From assembly GCA_017881285.1 (NCBI GenBank), contig JADGRD010000244.1, forward strand, positions 1-6,018: a stretch of DNA of 6,018 bases, in the 5' to 3' direction. Positions 1 through 5,637 of the stretch are shown in pieces. Below the pieces are notes generated by a model that worked only from the letters and a program-made list of their open reading frames with translations, searched no databases and was not told where the DNA came from. The stretch comes from Pseudomonadota bacterium (lineage in GTDB: Bacteria > Myxococcota_A > Polyangia > Fen-1088). Position numbers and translations under genes: made by a program. Numbering within the stretch: the first letter of the stretch is position 1; each line of letters opens with the position of its first letter.

Positions 1-1
1 C

Positions 2-1264
2 ACCATGGTCTTCGACCGCAAGCGCGGCGTGGTCGTCCTGTTCGGCGGGAGCAGAAACGACGGGACCTACCTGAACGAGATCTGGGAATACAAGGTCACC
101 GGCTCTGGCATTGGCGTCGGATGCACGCAGGAGTTCGCGTCGTCCTGTGCGTCCGGGAACTGCGTGGAGGGCGTGTGCTGCGAGGCGGCCGCCTGCACCG
201 GCGCGTGCAAGTCGTGCAACGTCCCCGAGTTGGAGGGCACGTGCGTGCTGGCCAAGGCAGGTACGGAGGTGTCGGGAAGCTGCACCAACGGACAGGCGTG
301 CGATGGCAACGGCAACTGCAAGAGCAGAAACGGACAGGCGTGCAGCGACGCCAGCGCGTGCGCGACCGGCTTTTGCGTAGACGGCGTGTGTTGCGACACC
401 CCATGCAATGGCGCGTGTGCCTCCTGCAACAACCCCGGCCAAGCAGGCAAGTGCAGTCCCTACGCGGCCGGCACCGATCCCCAAAACGAATGCGGCCAGG
501 GCACGAGCGTTTGCAAATCGACCTGCGACGGCGTCGGGCGCTGCGCCTACCCCAAGGAAAATCTGAGCTGCGGCACCTGCCTGACCTGCGATGGTGCGGG
601 CACCTGTTCGTTGGCGGACCGCTCCTGCGTGGGCGGCTCGGGTGGCTCGGGCAGGGGCGGCTCGACCGGCAGCACGCCGATGGGCGGCGTCGGCGGCTCG
701 GTTCCGATGGGCGGCTCGGGCGGCTCGGGCAAAGGCGGCGCCAGCGGCACCCTTCCGTCGGGAGGCGGTGGGTACGTTCCGAACGGCGGCTCAGGCGGCG
801 CCGGTGGCACGGGCAAAGGCGGCGCCGGCGGCTCGGGCGGCGTTGGCGGCTCAGGCGGCTCGCTCACCGGCCGAGGCGGCTCGGGCGGCGTTGGCGGCTC
901 GCTCACTGGCCGAGGCGGCTCAGGTGGCGCGGGCGGGTCCATCAGTTCGGGCGGTTCGGGCGGCACAAGCGGGACTGGCGGCATTGACAGCCGTACGGGC
1001 GGCACGACCGGAAGCACCAGCGGCACGGGCGGCAAACAAGATGCGGGCGTCTCGCATGGAGGCGGCAGTGGAACTCCTGACGCCGGCGGCATCACCCGCT
1101 TGCACAGTTCGGGTTGCTCCTGCGAGCTTGGGCAGACCGGCCAGTCGGCCACCTTGCCCGCGGCGCCGTTGTTCATCGCAGGCTTCGCCCTCTTGCTCCG
1201 CTGGCGGCGCCGAAGCGCGCACTCCGCCAATCCACGCGCGGCGGCCCAGCGGCTCGCGAATTGA
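2..1264 (+). CDS. Kelch/Cys-rich surface protein with MYXO-CTERM-like anchor (5' end outside window)
   Basis: This is the C-terminal part of an exported surface protein, function unknown. Numbering from the ATG at 5: residues 1-30 read like one blade of a kelch/galactose-oxidase propeller (VVVLFGG, then LNEIWEY). That ATG is therefore probably an internal Met and the frame continues left of the window. Residues 38-208 are Cys-rich, with two similar modules at about 38-90 and 110-163, each carrying a CVxGVCC core followed by a CxGxCxxCN pattern. These are probably disulfide-bonded. Residues 209-365 are a Gly/Ser linker. The C-terminus has GCSC (370-373), a hydrophobic segment (about 384-398) and a WRRRR-type basic end (400-403). 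This matches the MYXO-CTERM plan, in which the Cys is processed and the protein is kept at the cell surface. The stop TGA is at 1262-1264 and a strong hairpin follows. I am sure of the frame and C-terminal architecture; the role (adhesion, binding) is not shown by the sequence. Confidence 0.85.
   Translation, partial: TMVFDRKRGVVVLFGGSRNDGTYLNEIWEYKVTGSGIGVGCTQEFASSCASGNCVEGVCCEAAACTGACKSCNVPELEGTCVLAKAGTEVSGSCTNGQACDGNGNCKSRNGQACSDASACATGFCVDGVCCDTPCNGACASCNNPGQAGKCSPYAAGTDPQNECGQGTSVCKSTCDGVGRCAYPKENLSCGTCLTCDGAGTCSLADRSCVGGSGGSGRGGSTGSTPMGGVGGSVPMGGSGGSGKGGASGTLPSGGGGYVPNGGSGGAGGTGKGGAGGSGGVGGSGGSLTGRGGSGGVGGSLTGRGGSGGAGGSISSGGSGGTSGTGGIDSRTGGTTGSTSGTGGKQDAGVSHGGGSGTPDAGGITRLHSSGCSCELGQTGQSATLPAAPLFIAGFALLLRWRRRSAHSANPRAAAQRLAN
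862..939 (+). repeat. 39-bp in-frame tandem repeat in the Gly/Ser linker
   Basis: Two adjacent copies of a 39-bp unit (862-900 and 901-939) encode a 13-residue unit containing GSLTGRGGSGG. They differ at only a few positions. The period is a multiple of three, so copy number can change without a frameshift. The wider linker (about 630-1050) is built from GGC/GGCTC-rich simple repeats. Confidence 0.7.
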
Positions 1265-1297
1265 GTCAGGGCGCGCTGAACGCCCACCGATGCCACC

Positions 1298-1325
1298 CGA
1301 CCCTCCCGCGCCATCGGGAGGGTCG
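1298..1325 (+). terminator. Strong hairpin after the surface-protein gene, likely terminator
   Basis: An 11-bp perfect inverted repeat (1298-1308 with 1315-1325, core GACCCTCCCG/CGGGAGGGTC) encloses a 6-nt loop. It begins 34 bp after the stop codon of the surface-protein gene. There is no T-tract, which is common for terminators in very GC-rich genomes. Because it is symmetrical it could also stop transcription arriving from the convergent hydrolase gene on the minus strand. Confidence 0.6.
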
Positions 1326-1395
1326 CGAGAGTCCAAGCATTGGCGCTTCGTGCTCTCCGACCCAGCTCGTCCACGCTGTGGCCCGAGGACAGAAG

Positions 1396-1528
1396 ACCCA
1401 CCACATGAGCGAAACAGCAGGCTCGACTTGATATCTGCTTCACCCCGCACAAGGGTGGTTGGTCGGTCGAGCGAACGACAGATGGAGAGTTGCTCTTCCG
1501 CGCACCGAATGGACGAGAAATGCCAGTC
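1396..1528 (+). pseudogene. Relic of a DUF222/13E12-type HNH endonuclease C-terminus
   Basis: The pieces resemble the end of DUF222-HNH proteins, which have an HH motif, then a LDNL(I/V)xLC stretch, then HH..HxGGW.V.R..DG...F..P.G. Here the HH lies in frame 1 (1399-1404), RLDLIS in frame 3 (1419-1436), and HKGGWSVER followed by DGELLFRAPNGREMP in frame 2 (1448-1525). Three frames within about 130 bp, plus missing spacer residues, mean several indels and no function. Intact members are HNH nuclease-domain proteins often found in many copies in actinobacterial and myxobacterial genomes. The frame-2 stretch is the most convincing part. The assignment rests on remembered family patterns, not a search. 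Confidence 0.45.
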
Positions 1529-1619
1529 GGATGCAGTGACGGATGTGGAGATCGACCGGCTTGGCCCAAGAGGAGGGAAGTCCGGCCGACACGCCAGGCC
1601 GCCTCGATGGCGACTGATC

Positions 1620-1814
1620 GAAACCACGGCCAACCAGCTCTTGCACGACCAGCGCGCCCATCGGCGTGGGACCCGCGCCGTCGGTGCGCGCGAGTTGCAC
1701 GACGGGACGGCAGCGCAGCTCGGGACCGGCGGGCGGAAGGCCTGACATTGCCGCGGCCGCGAGTTGGGCCAGCACTGGGTCGCGCTCGGTCAGCTCATCA
1801 TTGAGCCCCGGCGC
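1620..1814 (-). pseudogene. Possible IS91-type transposase relic, internal fragment
   Basis: On the minus strand an open stretch of about 65 residues begins just after an in-frame TAG (1815-1817) and carries DELTERDPVLAQLAAAAMSG, then PPAGPEL and RRP-like and VVQEL...GF segments. This resembles the middle of myxobacterial IS91-like (Y2/HUH-type) transposases, where a DPVLAxLxAAA...G..P.GP stretch precedes a GFSLHA-type motif. After GF the match is lost, and the next frame offers only a poor continuation, suggesting a frameshift. No start, no N-terminal zinc-binding part and no catalytic tyrosines are present. The family name is tentative; it may be debris from another protein. Confidence 0.33.
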
Positions 1815-1827
1815 CTAACCGAATCGC

Positions 1828-3153
1828 TCAGGGAACGTTCGCCGACTTGACCTCCCACGCGCTGTCCTTGCAGTAGGAGCAGCCAGTGCCGACCAGCAGG
1901 CCCTTGCCGGTCGCGGTCTCGTCGCCCTTGAGCCACCAGTTCAGCCACGCCAGGCCGATCTTGGTGAAGTCACCCCCGCGCGCCGCGGACAGATCGCCCC
2001 CGTGGCCGAGGTTCTTGCTGAACCACAGGACCGGCACGCTCAGCTTGCTGATGGCGGCGTAGCCTTCCCCGGCGCCGTTGTACGCCGTGTCGCTCGTGCC
2101 GCCCTCGACGAACAGCACGGGCGTGTGGACCAGGTCGTAGAAGCTCTGGGTGGCGCCCGCCATGCCGCTGCTCGTGACCCCCCACGTGGTGATGCGCGGA
2201 TCGAGGACCATGGCTTGCGCCATCAGGCCTCCGCACGAAAAGCCGTTCGCGGCAATCTTCGTGGTGTCGAGGCTGTGGTAGTAGGCGCTGCACGGTTTTT
2301 CGTTCTCGGCGATGGCCCAGTCGATGTACGCCATCAGCGGCGCGCCCATCGCCGCGAGCTGGTTTCTGTCCATGGTGAGATTGCCAGTGCCATTCGGCGT
2401 CCCGTCCGCGACGACGAAATAGCCGTGCGAGGCGATCTCGCCCATGGCGGCCGTGTTCGCCAGCCCGTTCCGCTCGCAGGCACCCTCGCCCCAGACGAAG
2501 ATCGGGTACTTCTCCGCGCCCCCGAGGTCGGTGGGCCGGAAGATGGTGCCCTCTTTGATGCCCGGATCGGCATTCGTCTCGACGGTCACCTTGTGCGGCC
2601 CGCTCCCCGATGCGCTCGCGCTCGCGGCCTTGGACGGAGTGCAGGTCCCCGCGCCAGTGCCGCCGCCCGTGCCGGCGCCGCCGCCGGAGCCGGCCGTGCT
2701 GCCGCCCGTGGCGCGTCCGCCCGTGCCCGTGCTTCCTCCCGTCGCTGCACCTCCCGTCGCTGCACCTCCCATCGCTGCGCCGCCCGTCGCGCCCGTGGCG
2801 CCACCGGCGTTGCGCCCGCCGGTGCTCACCGTGCCGCCGGATGGGGCCACGCCGCCGGTACCTTGGGTCGACAGTCCACCGGCGCCCCCGGTACCGCCGC
2901 CCGTCCCGGCGCCTCCGGTCCCCTGCTTGCCGCCGGTGCCTGTCGAGCCGCCGGACGCGGTGGCGCCCCCGCTGCCGCTCGTGCCGCCGCCGGCCGCATT
3001 GCCTCCCGAACCCGCCGTTCCGCCCGTGCTACTTCCGGGCGTGGTGGCTCCGCCCGTACCCCCGCTGGGCTTTCGAGCGCTGCTGCAAGCGATCGCGGTG
3101 ACGCTGAGAAGCGCCGCAATCAACCTCGTCCTCGACACGTGCCGTGCTCTCAT
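1828..3153 (-). CDS. Lipoprotein alpha/beta-hydrolase with long Gly-rich linker
   Basis: Predicted surface-anchored serine hydrolase of 441 residues. The ATG at 3153 is chosen because a GGGGGGAGG Shine-Dalgarno lies 5 nt upstream; a frame-compatible ATG at 3204 lacks this and would place 17 hydrophilic residues ahead of the signal. Residues 1-22 form a signal (RTRLIAALLSVTAIA) ending at Cys23, a slightly non-canonical lipobox. Residues about 31-170 are a Gly/Thr/Ser/Ala linker. The enzyme (about 171-441) has an oxyanion-region WGEGACxxNG (near 221-230) and the nucleophile elbow GFSCG with Ser306. Asp355 (GTSDTAY) and His384 (LGHGG) are placed to complete the triad. A C-terminal GCSYC pair (425, 428) may form a disulfide. 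It resembles dienelactone-hydrolase/secreted-esterase-like proteins; the substrate cannot be read from sequence. The nearby pectate lyase with the same layout suggests a plant-polymer esterase, but lipase or other esterase roles remain open. Confidence 0.85.
   Translation of the reverse strand: MRARHVSRTRLIAALLSVTAIACSSARKPSGGTGGATTPGSSTGGTAGSGGNAAGGGTSGSGGATASGGSTGTGGKQGTGGAGTGGGTGGAGGLSTQGTGGVAPSGGTVSTGGRNAGGATGATGGAAMGGAATGGAATGGSTGTGGRATGGSTAGSGGGAGTGGGTGAGTCTPSKAASASASGSGPHKVTVETNADPGIKEGTIFRPTDLGGAEKYPIFVWGEGACERNGLANTAAMGEIASHGYFVVADGTPNGTGNLTMDRNQLAAMGAPLMAYIDWAIAENEKPCSAYYHSLDTTKIAANGFSCGGLMAQAMVLDPRITTWGVTSSGMAGATQSFYDLVHTPVLFVEGGTSDTAYNGAGEGYAAISKLSVPVLWFSKNLGHGGDLSAARGGDFTKIGLAWLNWWLKGDETATGKGLLVGTGCSYCKDSAWEVKSANVP
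2735..2790 (-). repeat. 15-bp tandem repeat in the hydrolase linker
   Basis: Two identical 15-bp units (2735-2749, 2750-2764), one diverged copy (2765-2779) and a partial one (to about 2790), plus-strand unit cctcccgtcgctgca, encode repeated GGAAT/GGAAM steps of the linker. The period is in frame, so slippage would only alter linker length. Confidence 0.7.
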
Positions 3154-3158
3154 GGATG

Positions 3159-3167
3159 CCTCCCCCC
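3159..3167 (-). promoter_or_regulatory. Shine-Dalgarno of the hydrolase, fixes its start
   Basis: On the minus strand GGGGGGAGG is followed by CATCC and then ATG (3153). The 5-nt spacing and strong anti-16S complementarity select this start over the upstream in-frame ATG at 3204. Confidence 0.7.
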
Positions 3168-3236
3168 AAGGAAGCTTGCCTTCACCCCCTGCGGATTGCC
3201 ACAAGGGCCCAGAGCCGAGCGTAGCGAGGCGCGTTT

Positions 3237-3261
3237 CCCTCGCCCCGCAAGGGGGAGAGGG
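3237..3261. repeat. GC-rich hairpin of REP-like type
   Basis: CCCTC-G-CCCC pairs with GGGG-A-GAGGG: 5 bp, one mismatch, 4 bp, with loop GCAAG. It sits in a stretch (about 3210-3290) full of short GCGAGC/GAGCG words and further GGGAGAGG copies. This composition resembles the dispersed CCCTC..GAGGG intergenic repeats common in large GC-rich genomes. It lies about 80-110 bp upstream of the hydrolase start, so a role in its leader is also possible. Confidence 0.4.
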
Positions 3262-3646
3262 CGCGAGCCTCAGCGAGCGGGAGAGGCGAATCGGTTGGTC
3301 ACATGGGCTGAGCTACCCGCCCCCTGGGCCGCCCGGTCCTGCGGCTGCCGCGGCACCCATCACCATCACGGCGTAGTAGTTGATGGCGGCAAAGGCGCGG
3401 CGTAGGTGCGGATTTGGCTTGAGGTCGGCCGATGACCTCGGCCCGACGGTCACCGCCCCACTGCGTCCGTCGCTGGCCCCTTCGATCTTGGCACGGCTCG
3501 CTCGTGGCTGGCTTGAGTGCAGCAACGCGGTCGTGCAGCTGACCCTTGAGGTACCGGCGAGACTGCGGCGCAGATTGGGCGGCGCCCAGCGGCTTGCCGC
3601 AGCCGTCGCAGCTCGGCAGGACGAGCAGAGGCGTCAGCAGGAGAAA

Positions 3647-3673
3647 CCGCGTGGGCCCAGCAGAACGACGCGG
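3647..3673 (-). terminator. Weak candidate terminator after the pectate lyase gene
   Basis: On the minus strand, 9 nt after the lyase stop, CCGCGT (3673-3668) and ACGCGG (3652-3647) can pair around a 15-nt loop, followed directly by TTTCTCC. The short stem with a T-rich tail is only suggestive. Confidence 0.28.
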
Positions 3674-3681
3674 TCGAGGCG

Positions 3682-5181
3682 CTAGGGGCAGGCAGTTGGG
3701 CTGGTCAGCGTCGCGCCGGCGTTCTTCTGCACCAGGGACTTCACCTCGGAGGCTGACACCATGAACGACTTGTACTCGTAGGGTGGTGTGAAGGACGTGC
3801 CACTTCCCTTCTGGTTCCCGGAGCAGCTCTCGAACAGGTTACCGATTGCTTCCTGGACCGAACCGGTCCCTGCCTGCTTGCCTAGGTCGATCGGCTCGGC
3901 CTGGCTGATGAAGTGATTGTTCTCGGTCCGCACGTTGCACATATAGCCGTTGGTCACACCCAGCTTCGATGCACCCACCGAGCTGTCCGAGGTGTAGAGA
4001 TTGTTGACCACGTGGATGTAGCCGTAGCGGCACCGAGGCTGCCGCTCCATCGCGGCTTTCCACCAGTTGAACATGAAGGTGATGTCCAGCTTGCCATCGC
4101 TCTCGGGCTCGCTGTCGGACGAGGCGATGAGGTTCGACAGATTGTGCGGATGGCCCGACAAGGCGTAGCCGAAGACGTTCCAGGTGAACGTCACGGTGTC
4201 GGCGCCCTTCACCACGTCGGCATTGCCGTCCTGGCCGTCCCAGAACTCACAGTGGTCCACCCAGATGTTCTTCGAGCTGCCCTCGATATTGATGTTGTCC
4301 CAGGCTTGATCTTCGTTGGAGCCAGGGCCACGAACCACGACGTTGCGCAAAATGACGTTGCTGGCGCCGTTGATGTGAATGGCCGCCTTCAATTGGGTGC
4401 CGGCGCGCAGGCCGACGATGGTCTTGTTCGACTTGATTTCCAGTCGGTCGCCGGACGAGCCCGACCAGCCCGAGCCCAAGGTGCCGTCGATGTGGATGAC
4501 GCGCGCCTGACTGTCGGCCGCATAGGTTTTCAGATCGGCGAAGGCCGTGACCACGATGGGCGCGACGTCGCCACCCCCGGTGACATTGAATTCCGCTCCA
4601 TTTCGGCCGGTGCGGGTCGCCCAACCGATCGGCTTGCATGGATTTCCCGTCGACGCCGTGGTGCCACCCGTCGCGGTCGAGCCGCCCGTGCCGACGGCAC
4701 CACCGGTAGCCCGGGAGCCGCCCGTGCCGACCGTGCCCCCGGTTGCCTTCGAGCCACCGGTCGCCGCCACCCCGCCCGTCGCCGAAGCGCCACCCGAACC
4801 GCCCCCGCCGCCCGTGGCCCTGCTGCCGCCCGTGGCGGTGGTGGAGCCGCCCGTGACCGACGCGCCGCCCGTATTGACCACGCCGCCCGAGGCCATGGTG
4901 CCGCCGGTCGCCTTCGAGCCGCCTGTGACCGACGCGCCGCCGGTATTGACGACGCCGCCCGTCGCCATGCTGCCGCCGGTGGCCCGCGAGCCGCCGGTCG
5001 CCGTCGTGCCACCCGTGGTGGCCGCGCCGCCGGTTGGCGTCACTCCCCCCGTCGACGTCACGCCGCCCGACCCTGCGCCACCCGTGGCCGTCGTGGCCGG
5101 AGCAGGGGTGGTGTTACCACACGCTTGGATCCAGATCGGCAGGCTCAACCACGTGGCGGCAAGGAGAAATCGTCGATGCAT
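3682..5181 (-). CDS. Lipoprotein pectate lyase, polysaccharide lyase family 1
   Basis: Predicted surface-anchored pectate lyase of 499 residues, cleaving alpha-1,4-polygalacturonate by Ca-dependent beta-elimination. The ATG at 5181 is preferred because GGGAG lies 7 nt upstream; the in-frame ATG at 5202 has no Shine-Dalgarno. Residues 1-20 are a signal (RRFLLAATWLSLPIWIQA) ending in lipobox IQAC with Cys21. Residues about 33-179 are a linker of ATGGS/TGGT-type steps. The catalytic part (about 182-499) shows a right-handed beta-helix pattern of short hydrophobic strands with Asn turns. Family marks are WVDHCEF (307-313), DGNADVVKGADTVT (318-331) whose Asp318 and Asp322 match the PelC Ca-ligand positions Glu166/Asp170, and RQPRCRYG (380-387) fitting RxPxxR, with Arg380 at the catalytic position. 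The domain is complete and in the usual size range. It is separated from the hydrolase by 528 bp, so an operon is uncertain. Export through the outer membrane is inferred from linker and lipidation. Confidence 0.93.
   Translation of the reverse strand: MHRRFLLAATWLSLPIWIQACGNTTPAPATTATGGAGSGGVTSTGGVTPTGGAATTGGTTATGGSRATGGSMATGGVVNTGGASVTGGSKATGGTMASGGVVNTGGASVTGGSTTATGGSRATGGGGGSGGASATGGVAATGGSKATGGTVGTGGSRATGGAVGTGGSTATGGTTASTGNPCKPIGWATRTGRNGAEFNVTGGGDVAPIVVTAFADLKTYAADSQARVIHIDGTLGSGWSGSSGDRLEIKSNKTIVGLRAGTQLKAAIHINGASNVILRNVVVRGPGSNEDQAWDNINIEGSSKNIWVDHCEFWDGQDGNADVVKGADTVTFTWNVFGYALSGHPHNLSNLIASSDSEPESDGKLDITFMFNWWKAAMERQPRCRYGYIHVVNNLYTSDSSVGASKLGVTNGYMCNVRTENNHFISQAEPIDLGKQAGTGSVQEAIGNLFESCSGNQKGSGTSFTPPYEYKSFMVSASEVKSLVQKNAGATLTSPTACP
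4844..4987 (-). repeat. 72-bp tandem duplication in the pectate lyase linker
   Basis: Two adjacent 72-bp copies (4844-4915, 4916-4987) are nearly identical, differing at about nine sites. Each encodes a 24-residue unit containing GGVVNTGGASVTGGS. The shared third-base pattern shows a DNA duplication rather than mere composition. Length is in frame. Confidence 0.8.
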
Positions 5182-5439
5182 CTTCAAGCTCCCAGCTTTC
5201 ATCGGCGTGCACGGTGAGAATGATCACCTCAACTTGGCGCCGATGACCGGGAAAACACAAGCGCAATTCCCACCGCTGGCTCGCTCGGAGCGTAACCGAT
5301 AAAAGCGGGTCTGGTGCGCGGAAAAAGGGATGGCTGGAGCGAAGGCGACGGTCGAACCTGGATGGAGTAGCGACTCGCGAGGATGAACCCACGACCCTCG
5401 ACCTGTAAGCGGTCCCACAATGAACCTTCGGTGGGCAGA
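5182..5439. other. Upstream region of the pectate lyase
   Basis: About 260 bp with no supportable gene. It is less GC-rich than its surroundings around 5221-5330 (several A-runs and T-runs), which fits a promoter area for the minus-strand lyase, but I cannot name convincing -35/-10 or sigma-54 elements. A stretch at 5380-5415 superficially recalls the 3' half of a tRNA but does not fold as one. Confidence 0.4.
5189..5193 (-). promoter_or_regulatory. Shine-Dalgarno of the pectate lyase, fixes its start
   Basis: On the minus strand GGGAG is followed by CTTGAAG and then ATG at 5181. Nothing comparable precedes the in-frame ATG at 5202, so the shorter protein, which also gives a compact signal peptide, is favoured. 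Confidence 0.6.
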
Positions 5440-5458
5440 CCCCGGCGCTGCGGCGGGG
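5440..5458 (-). terminator. Hairpin just after the transposase-like fragment
   Basis: CCCCG pairs with CGGGG, followed inward by a G-G mismatch, two more pairs and a CTG loop. It begins 8 nt after the stop codon of the minus-strand fragment, so it could be that element's former terminator or part of its end structure. No T-tract is present. Confidence 0.27.
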
Positions 5459-5466
5459 CGCTCGGC

Positions 5467-5637
5467 CTACTCGAACAGCTCGACCTGGGGGCTCGGGCGC
5501 AGGCGCGTGACCGAGCGGAAGTACGGTGGCGGCCGGGCCTCGGCGAGGCCGAGGGGTTCGGTCCACAGGTTCTGGTGGCGGAGGAAGCGCTCGATACTCT
5601 CGGGGTCGCGGACTAGGGCGCGGTGGACGGTGCACGG
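5467..5637 (-). pseudogene. C-terminal fragment of a transposase-like protein (IS91 type suspected)
   Basis: The last 55 or so residues of a minus-strand protein are intact to the stop TAG (5467-5469): RALVRDPESIERFLRHQNLW, then EPLGLAEARPPPYF and a tail ending PQVELFE. The pattern DPE.I.R.L.H..L..EP....ARPPP...ELF is what I recall from C-termini of IS91-like transposases of myxobacteria. Upstream of about 5637 the same frame reads antisense to the FG-GAP protein and is no longer family-like, so the fragment is cut there. No catalytic part remains. Alternative: the end of another short or accessory protein. Confidence 0.38.

Larger units (their letters stand above)
1265..1827. other. Intergenic region between convergent genes, holding gene relics
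   Basis: About 560 bp separates the plus-strand surface protein from the minus-strand hydrolase. I find no intact gene with a start, ribosome binding site and family-like product. It holds the 1298-1325 hairpin and two decayed coding fragments (1396-1528 plus, 1620-1814 minus). A short 5-bp inverted repeat (1793-1797 with 1802-1806) lies about 20-35 bp beyond the hydrolase stop but is too weak to call a terminator alone. Confidence 0.6.
3168..3681. other. Intergenic region between pectate lyase and hydrolase
   Basis: About 510 bp between two minus-strand genes, with no gene I can support. It contains a strong hairpin at 3237-3261, a 6-bp inverted repeat GAGGTC/GACCTC (3421-3426 with 3434-3439), and a weak stem next to the lyase stop. 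Minus-strand reading frames look mildly protein-like in two places: a hydrophobic run ending PSCDGCGK near 3585-3635, and a stretch containing AFAAINYYAVMVMGAAAAAG ending in a stop near 3313. They lie in different frames and lack a convincing start and Shine-Dalgarno, so at most they are a decayed gene. The hydrolase promoter should lie here but I cannot identify it. Confidence 0.5.

Noticed and set aside
547..1569. Long minus-strand open frame rich in Pro/Glu opposite the surface protein
   Set aside because: It is the antisense of the Gly/Ser linker (GGC codons read as GCC/CCG), with no family-like content; the plus-strand frame has clear domains.
2690..3060. Regularly spaced CCGCCCGT-type words as a possible CRISPR-like array
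   Set aside because: Spacing follows codon steps of the Gly-rich linker and spacers are not unique; it is coding low-complexity DNA.
2002..3405. Long plus-strand open frames opposite the hydrolase
   Set aside because: They are Ala/Arg/Pro-rich shadows of GC-biased codons; the minus strand has a signal peptide, ribosome binding site and catalytic triad.
3153..5181. Lyase and hydrolase as one operon
   Set aside because: The 528-bp gap with hairpins and the separate strong Shine-Dalgarno argue for independent transcription, although a long shared transcript cannot be excluded.
3913..5302. Long plus-strand open frames opposite the pectate lyase
   Set aside because: Composition-driven shadows; the minus strand encodes a complete PL1 domain with conserved active-site residues.
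5375..5420. Minus-strand stretch recalling a tRNA 3' half (GTGGGTTCATCC and a GACC/GGTC stem with a 7-nt loop)
   Set aside because: The T-stem has no complementary partner, the anticodon-like loop lacks U33, and no D-arm or acceptor stem can be formed.
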